Source: Rhodobacter xanthinilyticus
GTDB taxonomy: Bacteria; Pseudomonadota; Alphaproteobacteria; Rhodobacterales; Rhodobacteraceae
DNA length: 64,000 nucleotides
NCBI RefSeq assembly: GCF_001856665.1
Contig: NZ_CP017781.1
Span: 1,116,001 to 1,180,000, forward strand
Direction: 5' to 3'
Shown here: positions 8,942 through 18,496 of the stretch, piece after piece
How positions within the stretch are numbered: the first letter of the stretch is position 1
Layout: every line of letters starts with the position of its first letter
Position numbers and translations under genes: made by a program
Notes under the pieces: generated by a model
Databases searched by the model: none
Told to the model about the DNA's origin: nothing
What the model saw: the letters and a program-made list of their open reading frames with translations, nothing else

Positions 8942-9982
8942 TCAGTCGGGGAAGATCCCCGGCGAGGTCGGCGCGCCATCGTCGAACTTCGCGAGATAGT
9001 CGACGATCGTCGGGCGGTTGACGGCGAAGCCTTTGTATTCGGCCAGCTCATCGGGCAGATCGCGCAGCACCCGGTGCAGCCGGCGGCCCCATTTCGGCTG
9101 CGTCACGATATCCTCGAGCGAGCACAGATAGCAGCGGATCGGGAAGGCGATCGCATTCGAACGCGGCAGCCGCCACAGCGTTTGCAGCTCGACCCGCAGA
9201 TGCTGTTTCGCGCCGACCGTCTCGGGGGTGATGGTGCGCTTTTCCGGGCCCCATTTGTGATAATTCTCGGGCGAGGTATCGAGGCGCGGGTTCACCGTCA
9301 TCGTCCAGTTCAGCCGCCGCACCGGCGCCTCCTGACGCAGGTTCAGCAGGAATTTCAGCGCGCGCTGGAACACGCCCATCTCATGGGCCTTCGGCACCGG
9401 CGCGTGCCATTCGTAGAAATTCATCCCGATGTCGAAATCGAGCGACCAATCCGCCTGGCTGGTGATCATCCCGGCATCCATCCAGAGGTTGTCGTCGCGC
9501 TGATCGAGAAGCGCATGGTCGCCCTGGGTCTGGCGGGTGATATATTCCAGCGGCCCGCAGGGCAGGGTGGTCGGGTCGAGGAAGGTGAAGCGCTGCTCGA
9601 TCCCCAGCGGGCGGTTGATCCAGTGCCAGCGATCGCCGTCGCGGTGCAGCTCGAAAAGCTCGGGGTAATCCTCGGCCTTCGAGACCATCACCAGCTCGAG
9701 AAAATCCCACCCCGCGAGCTCCATATGCGGCAGCGACTGGCAGCGCAGCGGATCTTGCGCCAGCGTGATCTCGCGGTCCTTCATCTCGGCGACGTAATGT
9801 TCATCGACATCGAAGCGGTTCTGGAACGGCGTGCCCGCGCGCCCGCCGGCATGGGGCTCGAGATTGACCGAATACATGTAGCTGTCCTGGTCGAACGGGA
9901 AGGGGAAGCGCCGGATCGCCTCGGGGGAATTGTGGAAGGTGTAATCGTCGCGGAAGGTTTCGTCATTGAAGCGGATGGTCAT
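8942..9982 (-). CDS. dmmC: Heme-dependent oxidative N-demethylase, DUF3445 heme subunit
   Basis: A 346-residue DUF3445 protein. The family is the heme-binding PAS-fold catalytic subunit of dimethylamine monooxygenase (heme-dependent oxidative N-demethylase), which converts dimethylamine to methylamine and formaldehyde. It is recognised from overall sequence features such as FPFPFDQDSYMYSVNLEPH near the start, and from its partners: reductase, zinc-ribbon protein and GcvT-like gene in the order GcvT, zinc ribbon, reductase, DUF3445. The letter dmmC follows the roseobacter order dmmDABC and may differ between schemes. It is last in the run, 11 bases after the reductase. Confidence 0.85.
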   Translation of the reverse strand: MTIRFNDETFRDDYTFHNSPEAIRRFPFPFDQDSYMYSVNLEPHAGGRAGTPFQNRFDVDEHYVAEMKDREITLAQDPLRCQSLPHMELAGWDFLELVMVSKAEDYPELFELHRDGDRWHWINRPLGIEQRFTFLDPTTLPCGPLEYITRQTQGDHALLDQRDDNLWMDAGMITSQADWSLDFDIGMNFYEWHAPVPKAHEMGVFQRALKFLLNLRQEAPVRRLNWTMTVNPRLDTSPENYHKWGPEKRTITPETVGAKQHLRVELQTLWRLPRSNAIAFPIRCYLCSLEDIVTQPKWGRRLHRVLRDLPDELAEYKGFAVNRPTIVDYLAKFDDGAPTSPGIFPD

Positions 9983-9993
9983 TGCGGCCTCCT

Positions 9994-10938
9994 TCAGAGA
10001 TCGAGGGTGAGGGTTTCGCCGACAAACCGCGAAACGCAGGGCATGATCTTGGTCTGGCTGGCTTTTTCCTCATCCGAGAGCCAGTGGTCGTGGTGCTCGA
10101 TCCGCCCGTGGCAGGCCGAGACGCCGGTTTCGCACCGCCCGCAGGCGCCGCCGCGGCACGACCAGTCGACCGCGACCTCGGCCGCTTCGAGCGCCTCGAG
10201 GAGGCTTTGATGCGCGCCCACCTCGATCTCGCGGCCCGAGGTCAGCGTGACGGTGAACGGCGCGCCGGGCGGCGGCGCGAGGAAGGCCTCGGCATGGAGC
10301 GCGCCCTTCGGCCAGCCGAGCCGCGCCGCGGTCTCATCGACCGCCGCGATCAGCCCCTCGGGGCCGCAGGTATAGACATGGGTGCCCAGAGGCTGGCCCG
10401 AGAGGATCGCGCCGAGATCCATCCGGTTGCCCTCGTCGGAGATATGGACATGGATCTGCGGCAGATCGGGCAGCAGCGCGACCCCGGCGGCCTCGGCGCG
10501 GCTCCGCGCGGCATAATGCAGCTCGAAGGGGATTTGCAGCCGCGCGATCTGTTTGAGCTGCGCCAGAAACGGCGTGATGCCGATCCCGCCCGCGATCATC
10601 AGCTGTTTCTTCGCCCGCAGATCGAGCGCGAAGAGGTTCACCGGCAGGTTCACCCGCAGCAGATCGCCCACCGAAACCTTGGTATGCAGGAACCGCGAGC
10701 CGCCTCGCCCGCCGTCCTCGCGGCGCACCGCGATCTCATAGCCCGAGCCGTCGAGCGGGTCGGAGATCAGCGAATAGGCGTTGCGGCGCAGCACGCCCGC
10801 ATCGGGCATCTCGACGACCACATGCGCGCCGCCCGAAAAGAGCGGCAGCCCCGCGCCCTCGGGGTGCTCGAAGCGGAAGCGGGTGACGAGGGGCGAGAGC
10901 GGGGTGATCTCGGTCACCCGCAGGGTCAGCGCGCTCAT
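9994..10938 (-). CDS. dmmB: Dimethylamine monooxygenase reductase (PDR/VanB-type)
   Basis: A 314-residue flavin oxidoreductase of the phthalate-dioxygenase-reductase type. An N-terminal flavin-binding barrel (RRNAYSLISDP near residue 55) is followed by a pyridine-nucleotide domain (AGGIGITPFL) and a C-terminal plant-type [2Fe-2S] ferredoxin. The cluster cysteines appear as CRGGACGRC plus a late PC in KIMPCVSR. It should pass NAD(P)H electrons to the DUF3445 heme subunit. The ATG at 10938 overlaps the stop of the upstream gene by four bases. The ORF continues upstream, but that part lies inside the neighbouring gene. Confidence 0.85.
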   Translation of the reverse strand: MSALTLRVTEITPLSPLVTRFRFEHPEGAGLPLFSGGAHVVVEMPDAGVLRRNAYSLISDPLDGSGYEIAVRREDGGRGGSRFLHTKVSVGDLLRVNLPVNLFALDLRAKKQLMIAGGIGITPFLAQLKQIARLQIPFELHYAARSRAEAAGVALLPDLPQIHVHISDEGNRMDLGAILSGQPLGTHVYTCGPEGLIAAVDETAARLGWPKGALHAEAFLAPPPGAPFTVTLTSGREIEVGAHQSLLEALEAAEVAVDWSCRGGACGRCETGVSACHGRIEHHDHWLSDEEKASQTKIMPCVSRFVGETLTLDL

Positions 10939-11537
10939 GCCTTGATCTCCTTGACGGCGGGGATCACCCCGGGGGTTTCGGCATCGACGCAGACGCCCTG
11001 GAAGGCGCCGAGACGGCGCGAGAAATGGTCGCGCACCAAGAGCGTCAGCCCGCAATGCGAACAGGTGAACGGGTCGGTGGTGACGCCTTCGGTCACGCCC
11101 TTGCAATGCACGCATTGCATCCGCCGCGCGAGCGAGCCGCGGTGCTCGGCCTGGATGGCGTCGGCGGGCAGGCCCGCGGCGAGCGCCTCGGCCGAGGCCT
11201 GGCCGATCAGCCCCTCGGTACCGGCGAGATAGAGCTGGGTGCCCATATGGGCATCGAGAAGCGCCTTGCGATAGCGCTCGAGCGCGGCGGCGTAGCTCGG
11301 CGCCTCATGGTAGAGGCGGGCTTTGAGCGCGGCGAGGCGGGGGCCGAAGCCGGTGCCGCCGGGGATGAAGATCAGATGCGCGCGGTTCATCACCGAAGGG
11401 TCGGCCGCGGCGAGATCGAGGATCGCGTCGGCGCCCTCGGCCTCGGCCAGCATCAGCGCGGGCGCCGCACCTTGGGCCTTGAGGGGGGCATAGACCGGGC
11501 GGCTCATGATCGAGGGGGAAAATTCGGTGCGTGGCAT
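10935..11537 (-). CDS. dmmA: Dimethylamine monooxygenase subunit, DmmA family
   Basis: About 200 residues. The middle has a Rossmann-like pattern (HLIFIPGGTGFGPRLAALKA). The C-terminus carries a zinc-ribbon-like CVHC...CSHC pair around residues 150-170. This matches the small DmmA-family subunit found with DUF3445 demethylases. Its exact role in the complex is not evident from sequence; the zinc ribbon suggests a structural or docking part. The start at 11537 gives the family N-terminus MPRTEFSPSI with AAGGA upstream. It overlaps the reductase by four bases. Confidence 0.75.
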   Translation of the reverse strand: MPRTEFSPSIMSRPVYAPLKAQGAAPALMLAEAEGADAILDLAAADPSVMNRAHLIFIPGGTGFGPRLAALKARLYHEAPSYAAALERYRKALLDAHMGTQLYLAGTEGLIGQASAEALAAGLPADAIQAEHRGSLARRMQCVHCKGVTEGVTTDPFTCSHCGLTLLVRDHFSRRLGAFQGVCVDAETPGVIPAVKEIKA

Positions 11538-11568
11538 GGGAGGTCCTTCGCTGATCCTGTCGGGAGGC

Positions 11569-11591
11569 GGGGCGGTCTTGATCGCCGCCCC
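11569..11591. other. Intercistronic GC hairpin between dmmD and dmmA
   Basis: Perfect 7-bp stem (11569-11575 with 11585-11591) and no T-run. One of several hairpins that punctuate this operon. Confidence 0.4.
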
Positions 11592-11611
11592 TGCCGGTCT
11601 TGAGGGGGCGC

Positions 11612-12748
11612 TCAGCCCTTCGCGGTGCGGCGCTTCTTCTCGGGGTCGAAGAACGGCATCGCGCCGGTGGTGGCCGCGATCGGGCCGTTTTCGGCGCAAT
11701 TGACGACGAGCTTCGTGCCCTCATTGGCGCAATCGACCGGCAGCCGCGCGATCGCCACCGTCCAGTCGTTGAGCGGCGAATACATCGCCTGCGTCACCAC
11801 GCCGACCTGCACGCCCTCGCGCATCACCGGCGCGCCGTTGCCCGGAACCGCCTTGCCCTCGAGCTTGAGCCCCCAGATCTTGAAGCGCTCGCGGCCCTTC
11901 AGGCGGTAATGTTCCTCGGCGCCACGGAAGCCCGTCTTGCCCGGCGAGACGGTGAAATCGAGGCCGAGCTCCCACAGCGTATCGCCGCAGGGCTCGTTCT
12001 CGAACGGATACATCTCGGAATTGTCATAGGGGAAGAACAGCAGATAGCTTTCCGTGCGCAACAGATCGAGCGTGGTGAAGCGGCACGGGATGATCCCCAT
12101 CTCGGCGCCCTCTGCGAGGATCCGGTCCCAGACCATCCCGGCATCTTGCCCGCGCACGAAGAGCTCATAGCCGCGCTCGCCGGTATAGCCGGTGCGGGTG
12201 ATCATCGCGGGCACGCCAAAGAGCGAGGTCTGCAGGATCCCGAAATAGGGCAGCGCGCGGATCCCCGGCACATGTTTCTCGAGGTAATCGACCGCGAGCG
12301 GGCCTTGCAGCGAGAGGTCATGGAGATTGTCGTCGAAGCGGATCGAGACATCGCGGCCCTCGGCGGCCATGGTCAGCTGCTCGAAGCCCTGACCCGAGCC
12401 ATGCACCACCATGAAGGCGTTCGGGCCGGTGCGATAGATCACGCAATCGTCGACGAACTTGCCCGCGTCGTTGAGCATGCAGGCATAGACCGCGCGGCCG
12501 GGCATCAGCTTCTCGACATTGCGGGTGGTGGCGCGGTCGATCACATGGCTCGCGCCCGGGCCGGTGATATGGACCTTTTTCAGGCCCGAGACATCCATCA
12601 GCCCCGCCTTGGTGCGGATCGCCATATATTCCGCGAGCGGGTCGCCGTCATAGGACCAGGCGGTGCCCATGCCGCTCCAGTCTTCGAGCTTCGAGCCCAG
12701 CGCCCGGTGCCGGTCGGCCAGCGCCGAAAATCTCCACGATGCGGTCAT
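11612..12748 (-). CDS. dmmD: GcvT-like folate-dependent protein of dimethylamine demethylation
   Basis: A 378-residue aminomethyltransferase (GcvT)-fold protein with both the GcvT and GcvT_C barrels. Family landmarks include SGLKKVHITGPGA and TRTGYTGERGYELF near residue 190. It lies upstream of the heme-dependent demethylase genes, and GcvT-fold subunits bind tetrahydrofolate. The likely role is capturing formaldehyde released from dimethylamine as methylene-tetrahydrofolate. It lacks partner gcvH and gcvP genes, so a glycine-cleavage role is unlikely. Confidence 0.8.
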   Translation of the reverse strand: MTASWRFSALADRHRALGSKLEDWSGMGTAWSYDGDPLAEYMAIRTKAGLMDVSGLKKVHITGPGASHVIDRATTRNVEKLMPGRAVYACMLNDAGKFVDDCVIYRTGPNAFMVVHGSGQGFEQLTMAAEGRDVSIRFDDNLHDLSLQGPLAVDYLEKHVPGIRALPYFGILQTSLFGVPAMITRTGYTGERGYELFVRGQDAGMVWDRILAEGAEMGIIPCRFTTLDLLRTESYLLFFPYDNSEMYPFENEPCGDTLWELGLDFTVSPGKTGFRGAEEHYRLKGRERFKIWGLKLEGKAVPGNGAPVMREGVQVGVVTQAMYSPLNDWTVAIARLPVDCANEGTKLVVNCAENGPIAATTGAMPFFDPEKKRRTAKG

Positions 12749-12794
12749 CTCTCGTTTCCTTGTCCTGTCGTCGTCGGTTTTGCTTTGGGTGAGG

Positions 12795-12823
12795 GGCCGC
12801 GGGCGGGGGCGCCGCCCGCGGCC
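12795..12823. other. Intercistronic GC hairpin upstream of dmmD
   Basis: A perfect 11-bp stem (12795-12805 with 12813-12823, 7-nt loop) with no adjacent T-run. It sits between the small membrane-protein gene and dmmD and may stabilise or attenuate the transcript. Confidence 0.45.
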
Positions 12824-12829
12824 TTTGGC

Positions 12830-13009
12830 TCAATGCTGGCCGTTCTTGGCCGCGTCATAAGCGTGCTTTTCGTGGCGCCAGCCGAGGATCACGGCGCAGA
12901 GCACACAGAGGTAGCACAGCCCGATCCAGAAGAGCTCGGCCGAGCCGAAGCCTGCGTAGATCGCGCCGGTGATGCCATCCCAGCTTGCGGCGTCAAAAGG
13001 GGCTTCCAT
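12830..13009 (-). CDS. Small single-pass membrane protein (59 aa)
   Basis: A 59-residue ORF starting at ATG 13009 and ending at 12830. One strongly hydrophobic segment (about residues 27-45, SAELFWIGLCYLCVLCAVIL) contains three cysteines and is followed by a charged WRHEKHAYDAAKNGQH tail. It lies between the ammonium-channel gene and dmmD, 26 bases after the channel's stop, which makes it a real operon member. No family is recognised. A small regulator or accessory of the Amt channel or of the demethylase complex is conceivable but unsupported. Confidence 0.7.
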   Translation of the reverse strand: MEAPFDAASWDGITGAIYAGFGSAELFWIGLCYLCVLCAVILGWRHEKHAYDAAKNGQH

Positions 13010-13035
13010 AGGTATTTCCTTTCGAGATCAGCGGC

Positions 13036-14414
13036 TTATTCAGCCGGGGTGACGGTGGGGTGGAGCGCTTCGGGATAGGCCGAGGCGGGGACTTTGGTCT
13101 TGTCGAGGCCCAGAAGCTCGGCCTCGGCGGGTACCCGCAGCTGGCCCATCGCCTTGAGCACCCAGGAAAGCCCGTAGCCCGGCCCGAAGCCCAGAGCGAT
13201 CATCACGAGCGCGCCGACGAGCTGGCCCATGAACGAGGTCTCGATGACATTCTCGCCCGCGAGCGCCGGGTAGCCCTGCGCCGCGATGCCGACCACGATC
13301 ACGCCCCAGAAGCCCAGATACATATGCACCGCCACCGCGCCGACCGCGTCGTCGATCTTCAGCCGCTCGACGAAGGAGGAGACGAAGGGCATCGTCGCCG
13401 CGCCGAAGAAGCCGATCACGAAGGCCATCGGCGGATACCAGAGGTCAAGCCCCGCCGCGCAGGAGATGATCCCGCCAAGCGCCCCCGACATCATCCAGAA
13501 CGGATCGCGGGTGATCATCCAGGCGCCGATGATGCCGCCGGCCATGCCCATCAGCGTGTTGAAGGTCATCCCCGAGAGCGTCATCGGCGTGCCGTAGATC
13601 GTCGCCGTCATCGTGCCCGACCAGCTCCAGGCCTCGCCCGGAACGATCACGCAGCCCATCAGGAAGCCCCAGAACCCCGCGATGATCAGCATCAGCCCGA
13701 CGAGCGTCATCGGCATCGAATGGCCCGGGATCGCATTCGCCGTGCCATCGGGGTTGAACTTGCCGATCCGCGGCCCGAGGTTGATCACCACGCCAAGCGT
13801 GAAGGCGCCCGCGATCAGGTGCACCACGCCCGCGGCGCCGAAATCATGATAGCCGAATTTGGTGACCAGCCAGCCATCCGCATGCCAGCCCCAGGCGGCG
13901 CCCAGGATCCACACGAACGCGCCCAGCGCCGTGGCGAGCACGACAAAGCCGGTGAGCCGGATCCGCTCGATCAGCGCGCCCGACAGGATCGAGGCGGTGG
14001 TCGCGGCGAACATCACGAAAGCCCCCAGAACACGCCCGAGGCGCGGTCGTCGAGGTTCGGGCCCATATAGGGCGACCAGGGCGCGGCGACCTCGTTGGCA
14101 TAGGCCAGCCCCGAGGTGCCGACCGGGCCCGCCGAGAGGTCGAACCCCGTCGGGAAGGCCCAGTAGATCCACCAGCCGACGAAGTAGAAAAACGGCACGA
14201 TCATCGCGAAGGCGAGGATGTTCTTGATCCCCGAAGCGAGCGCATTCTTCGAGCGCGAAGCCCCCATCTCATAGGCGAGAAAGCCCACATGGATCAGCAC
14301 CATGAGCGGGATCGTCAGAAAATAGAAAGTCTCGGAAAAGGTCGTGCCGGTGCCGGCGGTCTTCTCCTTCAGTTCGGCGACGGCAGCCGCCAAAGTTGCA
14401 AGGTCCTGTTCCAC
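13036..14414 (-). pseudogene. amt: Ammonium transporter Amt, single-base frameshift
   Basis: An Amt/Rh-family ammonium channel split over two frames. The N-terminal part (14414 down to about 14025) reads VEQDLATLAA..., then the Amt hallmark AYEMGASRSKNAL, then ends early at a TGA near 14013. The rest continues in another frame from AFVMFAATTASILSGALIERIR to the end at 13036. Adding one G to the five-base G/C tract at 14022-14026 restores a 459-residue protein without stops. The start is a GTG with AGGGAG upstream. A working product would move ammonium released by amine breakdown. Sequencing error and genuine mutation cannot be told apart here. Confidence 0.85.
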
Positions 14415-14472
14415 GTCCAAACTCCCTGTTGAGTGGAATGGGGCGATTTTGCCCTGGTTTTCTTGCCTCCCT

Positions 14473-14494
14473 CCCGGGCGATGGGCTGCCCGGG
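14473..14494. other. Hairpin between tdm and amt
   Basis: Inverted repeat CCCGGGC (14473-14479) and GCCCGGG (14488-14494) in the 115-base gap between tdm and amt. No other gene-like content was seen in that gap. Confidence 0.35.
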
Positions 14495-14529
14495 CTTCGT
14501 CTGCGGGGCTCCCTCCCCGCCGCCGGCCC

Positions 14530-16902
14530 TCACGAGCGCGGGCGTTCCTTTTTCGGATCGTAATGCGGGAAGGGGGTGACCCGCGCCGCGATCCGCTTGA
14601 TATGTCCGTCGAGCCGGCCGACCTCGAGCGCGGTGCCGGGGGCGGCATGGGCGACATCGATCCGCGCGAGCGCGATCCATTGATTGGTGCGGGGCGAATG
14701 CATCGCCGAGCAGATCTCGCCGACCTGCGCGCGCCCGATGCGCAGGCAATCGCCATGGCCCACCGGATCCTGCCCCTCGATCTCGAGGCCGATGAACTTG
14801 CGCGCAGGCGTCTCCTTGCGGCGAATGAGCGCCTCGCGGCCGACGAAATCGGCGGTTTTCGACTTGAGCGGCACGGTGAAGCCCACGCCCGCCTCGAAGG
14901 GATCGGTCTGGTCGGAGAAATCATAACCCGCGAAGACGAGCCCCGCCTCGATCCGGCACAGGTCAAGCCCCGCAAGGCCCATCGGCTTGAGGCCGAGCGG
15001 CGCGCCCGCCGCCCAGACCGCCTTGAAGACCGCATCGCCGTCTTTCGGGTGACAGAAGATCTCATAGCCGAGCTCGCCCGTGTAGCCGGTGCGCGAGAGC
15101 ACCACCGGCGCGCCGGTCGGCCCGCCGACCCGCCCGACCGTGAAGCGGAACCACTCGATCGCGCCGGGGCTCGGCTGATGCGGCGGGGTCCAGATGATCT
15201 GCGACACCAGTTCCCGCGATTTCGGCCCCTGCACCGCGAGGTTGTGCATCTGATCGGTCGAGGCGCGGATCATCACATTGAGCCCGAGCCGCGCGGCCTC
15301 TTCGCGCATCCACACGCCGCCCTCGTCCGACCCGCCGATCCAGCGGAAATTCTGCGCGCCGAGGCGGAAGAGCGTGCCGTCGTCGATCATCCCGCCATGG
15401 GGGTAGCACATCGCCGAATAGACGATCTGGCCCTGGCCGAGCTTCGTGACATCGCGCGTCAGCACCCAGTTCAGCAGCGCCTCGGCATCGGGGCCGGTGA
15501 CCTCGAATTTGCGCAGCGCCGAGAGATCCATCACCACCACGCCCTCGCGCGCGGCCCAGTAGCTCTCCACCGGGTCGGTCTGGGCGAAGGAATTGGGCAG
15601 CCAGAAGCCCTTGTATTCAATGAACTCTTCGGTGAGGGCGGCAAAATTGTCGTGGAAGGCGCTCTGGCGCGTCATGATCGGCTCCGCATCGGGGGTGGGG
15701 CGCCAGGCCGAGGCGCGCTGGAACCGCTCGCCCGCGCCATAGCTGCGCACATGGATATCGCTCAGCTCCCAGCCATTGGCGGCGGAAGTGTCGTCAGGGC
15801 AGGCCGAGGAGACGCAGACCAGATCGGTCAGCGCACGCATCAGCACATAATCGCCCGGCCGCGACCAGGGCTCGTCGGCATACATCACCCCATGGGCGTC
15901 GACGCCGGTGTTGAAGAAGAAGTTTGCCGCCATCCAGCCCGCGCGCGCCTCGATCCCATACTCAGCCAGCGCCGCGTTGAAATTGTCGGTGCAATTGGCA
16001 TGGCCCGGATAGCCGATGTCATCGTAATATTTCGCCGCGCAGGCGAGCCCGAAAGCATCGTGGCGCCCGCAGGTATCCTGCACGACCTCCACGAGCGCGG
16101 TCATGTCGTGGTCGTAATATTTCGAATGCAGCCCCGGCATCGGATAGGCATGGCCCATCAGCGTGCGGGTGGTGGTCGGGTCGAGCGGGCGGACGAGGCC
16201 GCGGTCGAGCTTGCGCGCGTCAAAGCATTGAAAATCGGTGCATTGGCGGCCGTCGACATCAATCACCTGGATGAATTCGCCGGCCTTGACGGTGAAGGCG
16301 CGGGCGGTGGCGGAGCTCACGCGCAGATCGAGGAGCGGATCGGCGAGCGGGTCGGGCAGATCGAAGAGCGCACGCGCGCGCGGCGCGGCGCGGCTCAGCC
16401 GCAGCGTGAGCGGCGTCGCGGTGTCTTGCGCCTCGAGATCCATCGGCCCGCCCGGCGCGGCGAGGATCGCAAACCCAGGGCCCTGCGCGGCGAAGGCCAC
16501 CGCCTCGCCCGCCCGCGAGGCCGCGCCGAAGAGCCCGATCGCGCGGGCCTGCGCGAGATCAATCCCGCGGCGGGCAAGCGCGGCGCCAAGCCGCGCGAGC
16601 GAGGGCTCGCCGCGGGTGAGCGCCGCTTTCAGCCCCTCGGGCGCGCAATCGCCCTGCCAGCCGAGGAGCCCGCAATCCACCCGCCCGTCCGGGTGCGCCG
16701 CCATCAGCTCGCAGCGCTGCCCGCCCTCGTCATTGATCACCTCGAGCCGGTCGCCCTCGGCGATTTCGACGACGATCGCGCCGCCCCCGGGGACGGTGTA
16801 GCGCTCCTCGCCGGAGCCGCGGCCAAAGCCGAGCGGGCGGCGCGCGCGCGAGGGCCGCGGCGGGCCGGGGCGGAAGAGGCCATCGGGGGGCAGTGCAATC
16901 AT
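14530..16902 (-). CDS. tdm: Trimethylamine N-oxide demethylase
   Basis: About 790 residues. An N-terminal DUF1989-type domain (about 30-400) is fused to a C-terminal GcvT domain (about 430-790), the architecture of Tdm, which splits TMAO into dimethylamine and formaldehyde. The N-terminal half has conserved cysteines in GLACAAKYYDDIG, GHANCTDNFNAA and VSSACPDDTS, which fit the three-cysteine zinc site of the family. The GcvT half should bind tetrahydrofolate and receive formaldehyde. The start at 16902 (MIALPPDG) has AGGA upstream; an in-frame ATG seven codons earlier is less likely. It lies downstream of tmm past a terminator-like hairpin. Confidence 0.9.
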   Translation of the reverse strand: MIALPPDGLFRPGPPRPSRARRPLGFGRGSGEERYTVPGGGAIVVEIAEGDRLEVINDEGGQRCELMAAHPDGRVDCGLLGWQGDCAPEGLKAALTRGEPSLARLGAALARRGIDLAQARAIGLFGAASRAGEAVAFAAQGPGFAILAAPGGPMDLEAQDTATPLTLRLSRAAPRARALFDLPDPLADPLLDLRVSSATARAFTVKAGEFIQVIDVDGRQCTDFQCFDARKLDRGLVRPLDPTTTRTLMGHAYPMPGLHSKYYDHDMTALVEVVQDTCGRHDAFGLACAAKYYDDIGYPGHANCTDNFNAALAEYGIEARAGWMAANFFFNTGVDAHGVMYADEPWSRPGDYVLMRALTDLVCVSSACPDDTSAANGWELSDIHVRSYGAGERFQRASAWRPTPDAEPIMTRQSAFHDNFAALTEEFIEYKGFWLPNSFAQTDPVESYWAAREGVVVMDLSALRKFEVTGPDAEALLNWVLTRDVTKLGQGQIVYSAMCYPHGGMIDDGTLFRLGAQNFRWIGGSDEGGVWMREEAARLGLNVMIRASTDQMHNLAVQGPKSRELVSQIIWTPPHQPSPGAIEWFRFTVGRVGGPTGAPVVLSRTGYTGELGYEIFCHPKDGDAVFKAVWAAGAPLGLKPMGLAGLDLCRIEAGLVFAGYDFSDQTDPFEAGVGFTVPLKSKTADFVGREALIRRKETPARKFIGLEIEGQDPVGHGDCLRIGRAQVGEICSAMHSPRTNQWIALARIDVAHAAPGTALEVGRLDGHIKRIAARVTPFPHYDPKKERPRS

Positions 16903-16934
16903 CGCGCGTCCTAGTCTGGGCAAACCGTCAGAGG

Positions 16935-16965
16935 AAAAAACCGGGGGGGCGACGACTCCCCCCCG
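16935..16965 (-). terminator. Rho-independent terminator/attenuator after tmm
   Basis: On the minus strand an 8-bp perfect stem (16958-16965 with 16942-16949, 8-nt loop) runs directly into CGG then TTTTTT. It sits between the tmm stop (16982) and the tdm start (16902), so tdm may be made at a lower level or from its own promoter. Confidence 0.75.
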
Positions 16966-16981
16966 AGTTGGGGACCTTGGC

Positions 16982-18325
16982 TCAATTGGCCAGATAGGCT
17001 TCCATCGAGTCGTCCAACGCGTCCTTCCAGGGCGTGTGGTGGACGGGCGCCATCGTGCCGGTGATCACCGAACGATAGGCGTTGTTGCGGAAGGTCATGA
17101 TGTCGACCGCCTTGTGCTTCTTCCATTCGAAGAAGGCCGCGCAGGCGCCATCGACGTCGAAGCTCGGGTAATCGGTGTCCGCGATCAGCTCCTTGACGTA
17201 ATCGCCCTGGTATTTGATCGCGTATTTCACGTCATCCGAGGCTTCTTCGCGGGCTTCGCGCTCGGCCACATCGGCCATCAGCACCTGCTTGTCCGCGGGC
17301 ACCTCGATCCGGCCGAGGATGATGTCGCGGACATACCAGGCCTGGGCGTCGAACATGTTGAAGGTGAACCACTGGTCCTGCATGCCGAGGTAGAACATCT
17401 TCGGATTGTGGACATAGACCACGCCCTTGTAGAGGCCGGCGGTGGCGAGGCGGTTCTTGGTCTTGAGCCGCAGATCATCGGGCAGGAAGTTGAAATAATG
17501 CTTGTAGCCGGTGCACAGGATGATCGCATCGATATGTTTCGAGCTGCCGTCCTGGAAGAAGGCGGTCTTGCCCTCGACGCGCACAAGGCCTTGTTTCTCT
17601 TCCCAATTCTCCGGCCATTTGAAGCCCATCGGAGCCGAGCGATAGCACGAGGTCACCGATTTCGCGCCGTATTTCCAGCATTGCGAGCCGATATCCTCGG
17701 CCGAATAGGACGAGCCCACGACGAGCACATCCTGCCCCTCGAACTCGCGCGCGTCGCGGAAATCATGGGCGTGGACGATGCGGCCGAAATATTGGTCGAA
17801 CCCGGGGTATTCGGGCACGTTCGGCGTCGAGAAATGGCCCGAGGCGACGATGACGTGATCGAACCGCTCCTTGTAAACGTGGTCCTTCTCGGCGTCATAG
17901 ACGGTGACGGTGAAATCATCGGCCTCGGCATCATACTCGACCCAGCGGATCACCGAGTTGAACCGGATCCAGTCGCGCACGCCGGCCTTGTTCACCCGGC
18001 CCTCGATGTAATCGACCATCACCGCGCGCGGCGGGTAGGAGGCGATCTGCTTGCCGAAATGTTCCTCGAAGGAATAATCGGCGAATTCGAGCCCCTCTTT
18101 CGGGCCGTTGGTCCACAGGTAGCGATACATCGAGCAATGCACCGGCTCGCCGTTCTCATCGACGCCCGTGCGCCAGGTGTAGTTCCACAGGCCGCCCCAG
18201 TTCGACTGCTTCTCGAAGCAGACGACTTCCGGGATCTCGACGCCTTTCTGGGCGGCCGATTGGAAAGCACGAAGTTGAGCAAGCCCCGACGGGCCCGCGC
18301 CGATGACAGCAACGCGTTTGGTCAT
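16982..18325 (-). CDS. tmm: Trimethylamine monooxygenase (flavin monooxygenase)
   Basis: A 447-residue class-B flavin-containing monooxygenase that oxidises trimethylamine to TMAO with NADPH and O2. The FAD Rossmann motif GAGPSG is at about residues 9-14. The FMO fingerprint [10 protein letters not shown] and the NADPH motif [13 protein letters not shown] lie in the middle, and FCTGY-like [10 protein letters not shown] near residue 300. The immediate neighbour tdm supports trimethylamine rather than a general amine or sulfide substrate. The start at 18325 (MTKRVAVIG) has AGGGAAC upstream. The next gene is divergent and begins 171 bases away. Confidence 0.92.
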   Translation of the reverse strand: MTKRVAVIGAGPSGLAQLRAFQSAAQKGVEIPEVVCFEKQSNWGGLWNYTWRTGVDENGEPVHCSMYRYLWTNGPKEGLEFADYSFEEHFGKQIASYPPRAVMVDYIEGRVNKAGVRDWIRFNSVIRWVEYDAEADDFTVTVYDAEKDHVYKERFDHVIVASGHFSTPNVPEYPGFDQYFGRIVHAHDFRDAREFEGQDVLVVGSSYSAEDIGSQCWKYGAKSVTSCYRSAPMGFKWPENWEEKQGLVRVEGKTAFFQDGSSKHIDAIILCTGYKHYFNFLPDDLRLKTKNRLATAGLYKGVVYVHNPKMFYLGMQDQWFTFNMFDAQAWYVRDIILGRIEVPADKQVLMADVAEREAREEASDDVKYAIKYQGDYVKELIADTDYPSFDVDGACAAFFEWKKHKAVDIMTFRNNAYRSVITGTMAPVHHTPWKDALDDSMEAYLAN

Positions 18326-18496
18326 TTTTGGTTCCCTGTTTTCCGGTCTGAACCAGTCCATGAAACTGGCCCTTTCGGCATGAACCAATTGGGTGGCGAA
18401 TCGCGACTTTCGGTCAAATTATTTTCCTGTGCGGAATATGGTCCGGGGAGGTTTTTGGGCATTTCCCCCCGCGAAAAAGCGGGTAATGTTGAATTT

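Noticed and set aside
11612-12748. Glycine-cleavage T protein (gcvT)
   Set aside because: No gcvH or gcvP genes are nearby, and the gene sits with dimethylamine demethylase subunits.
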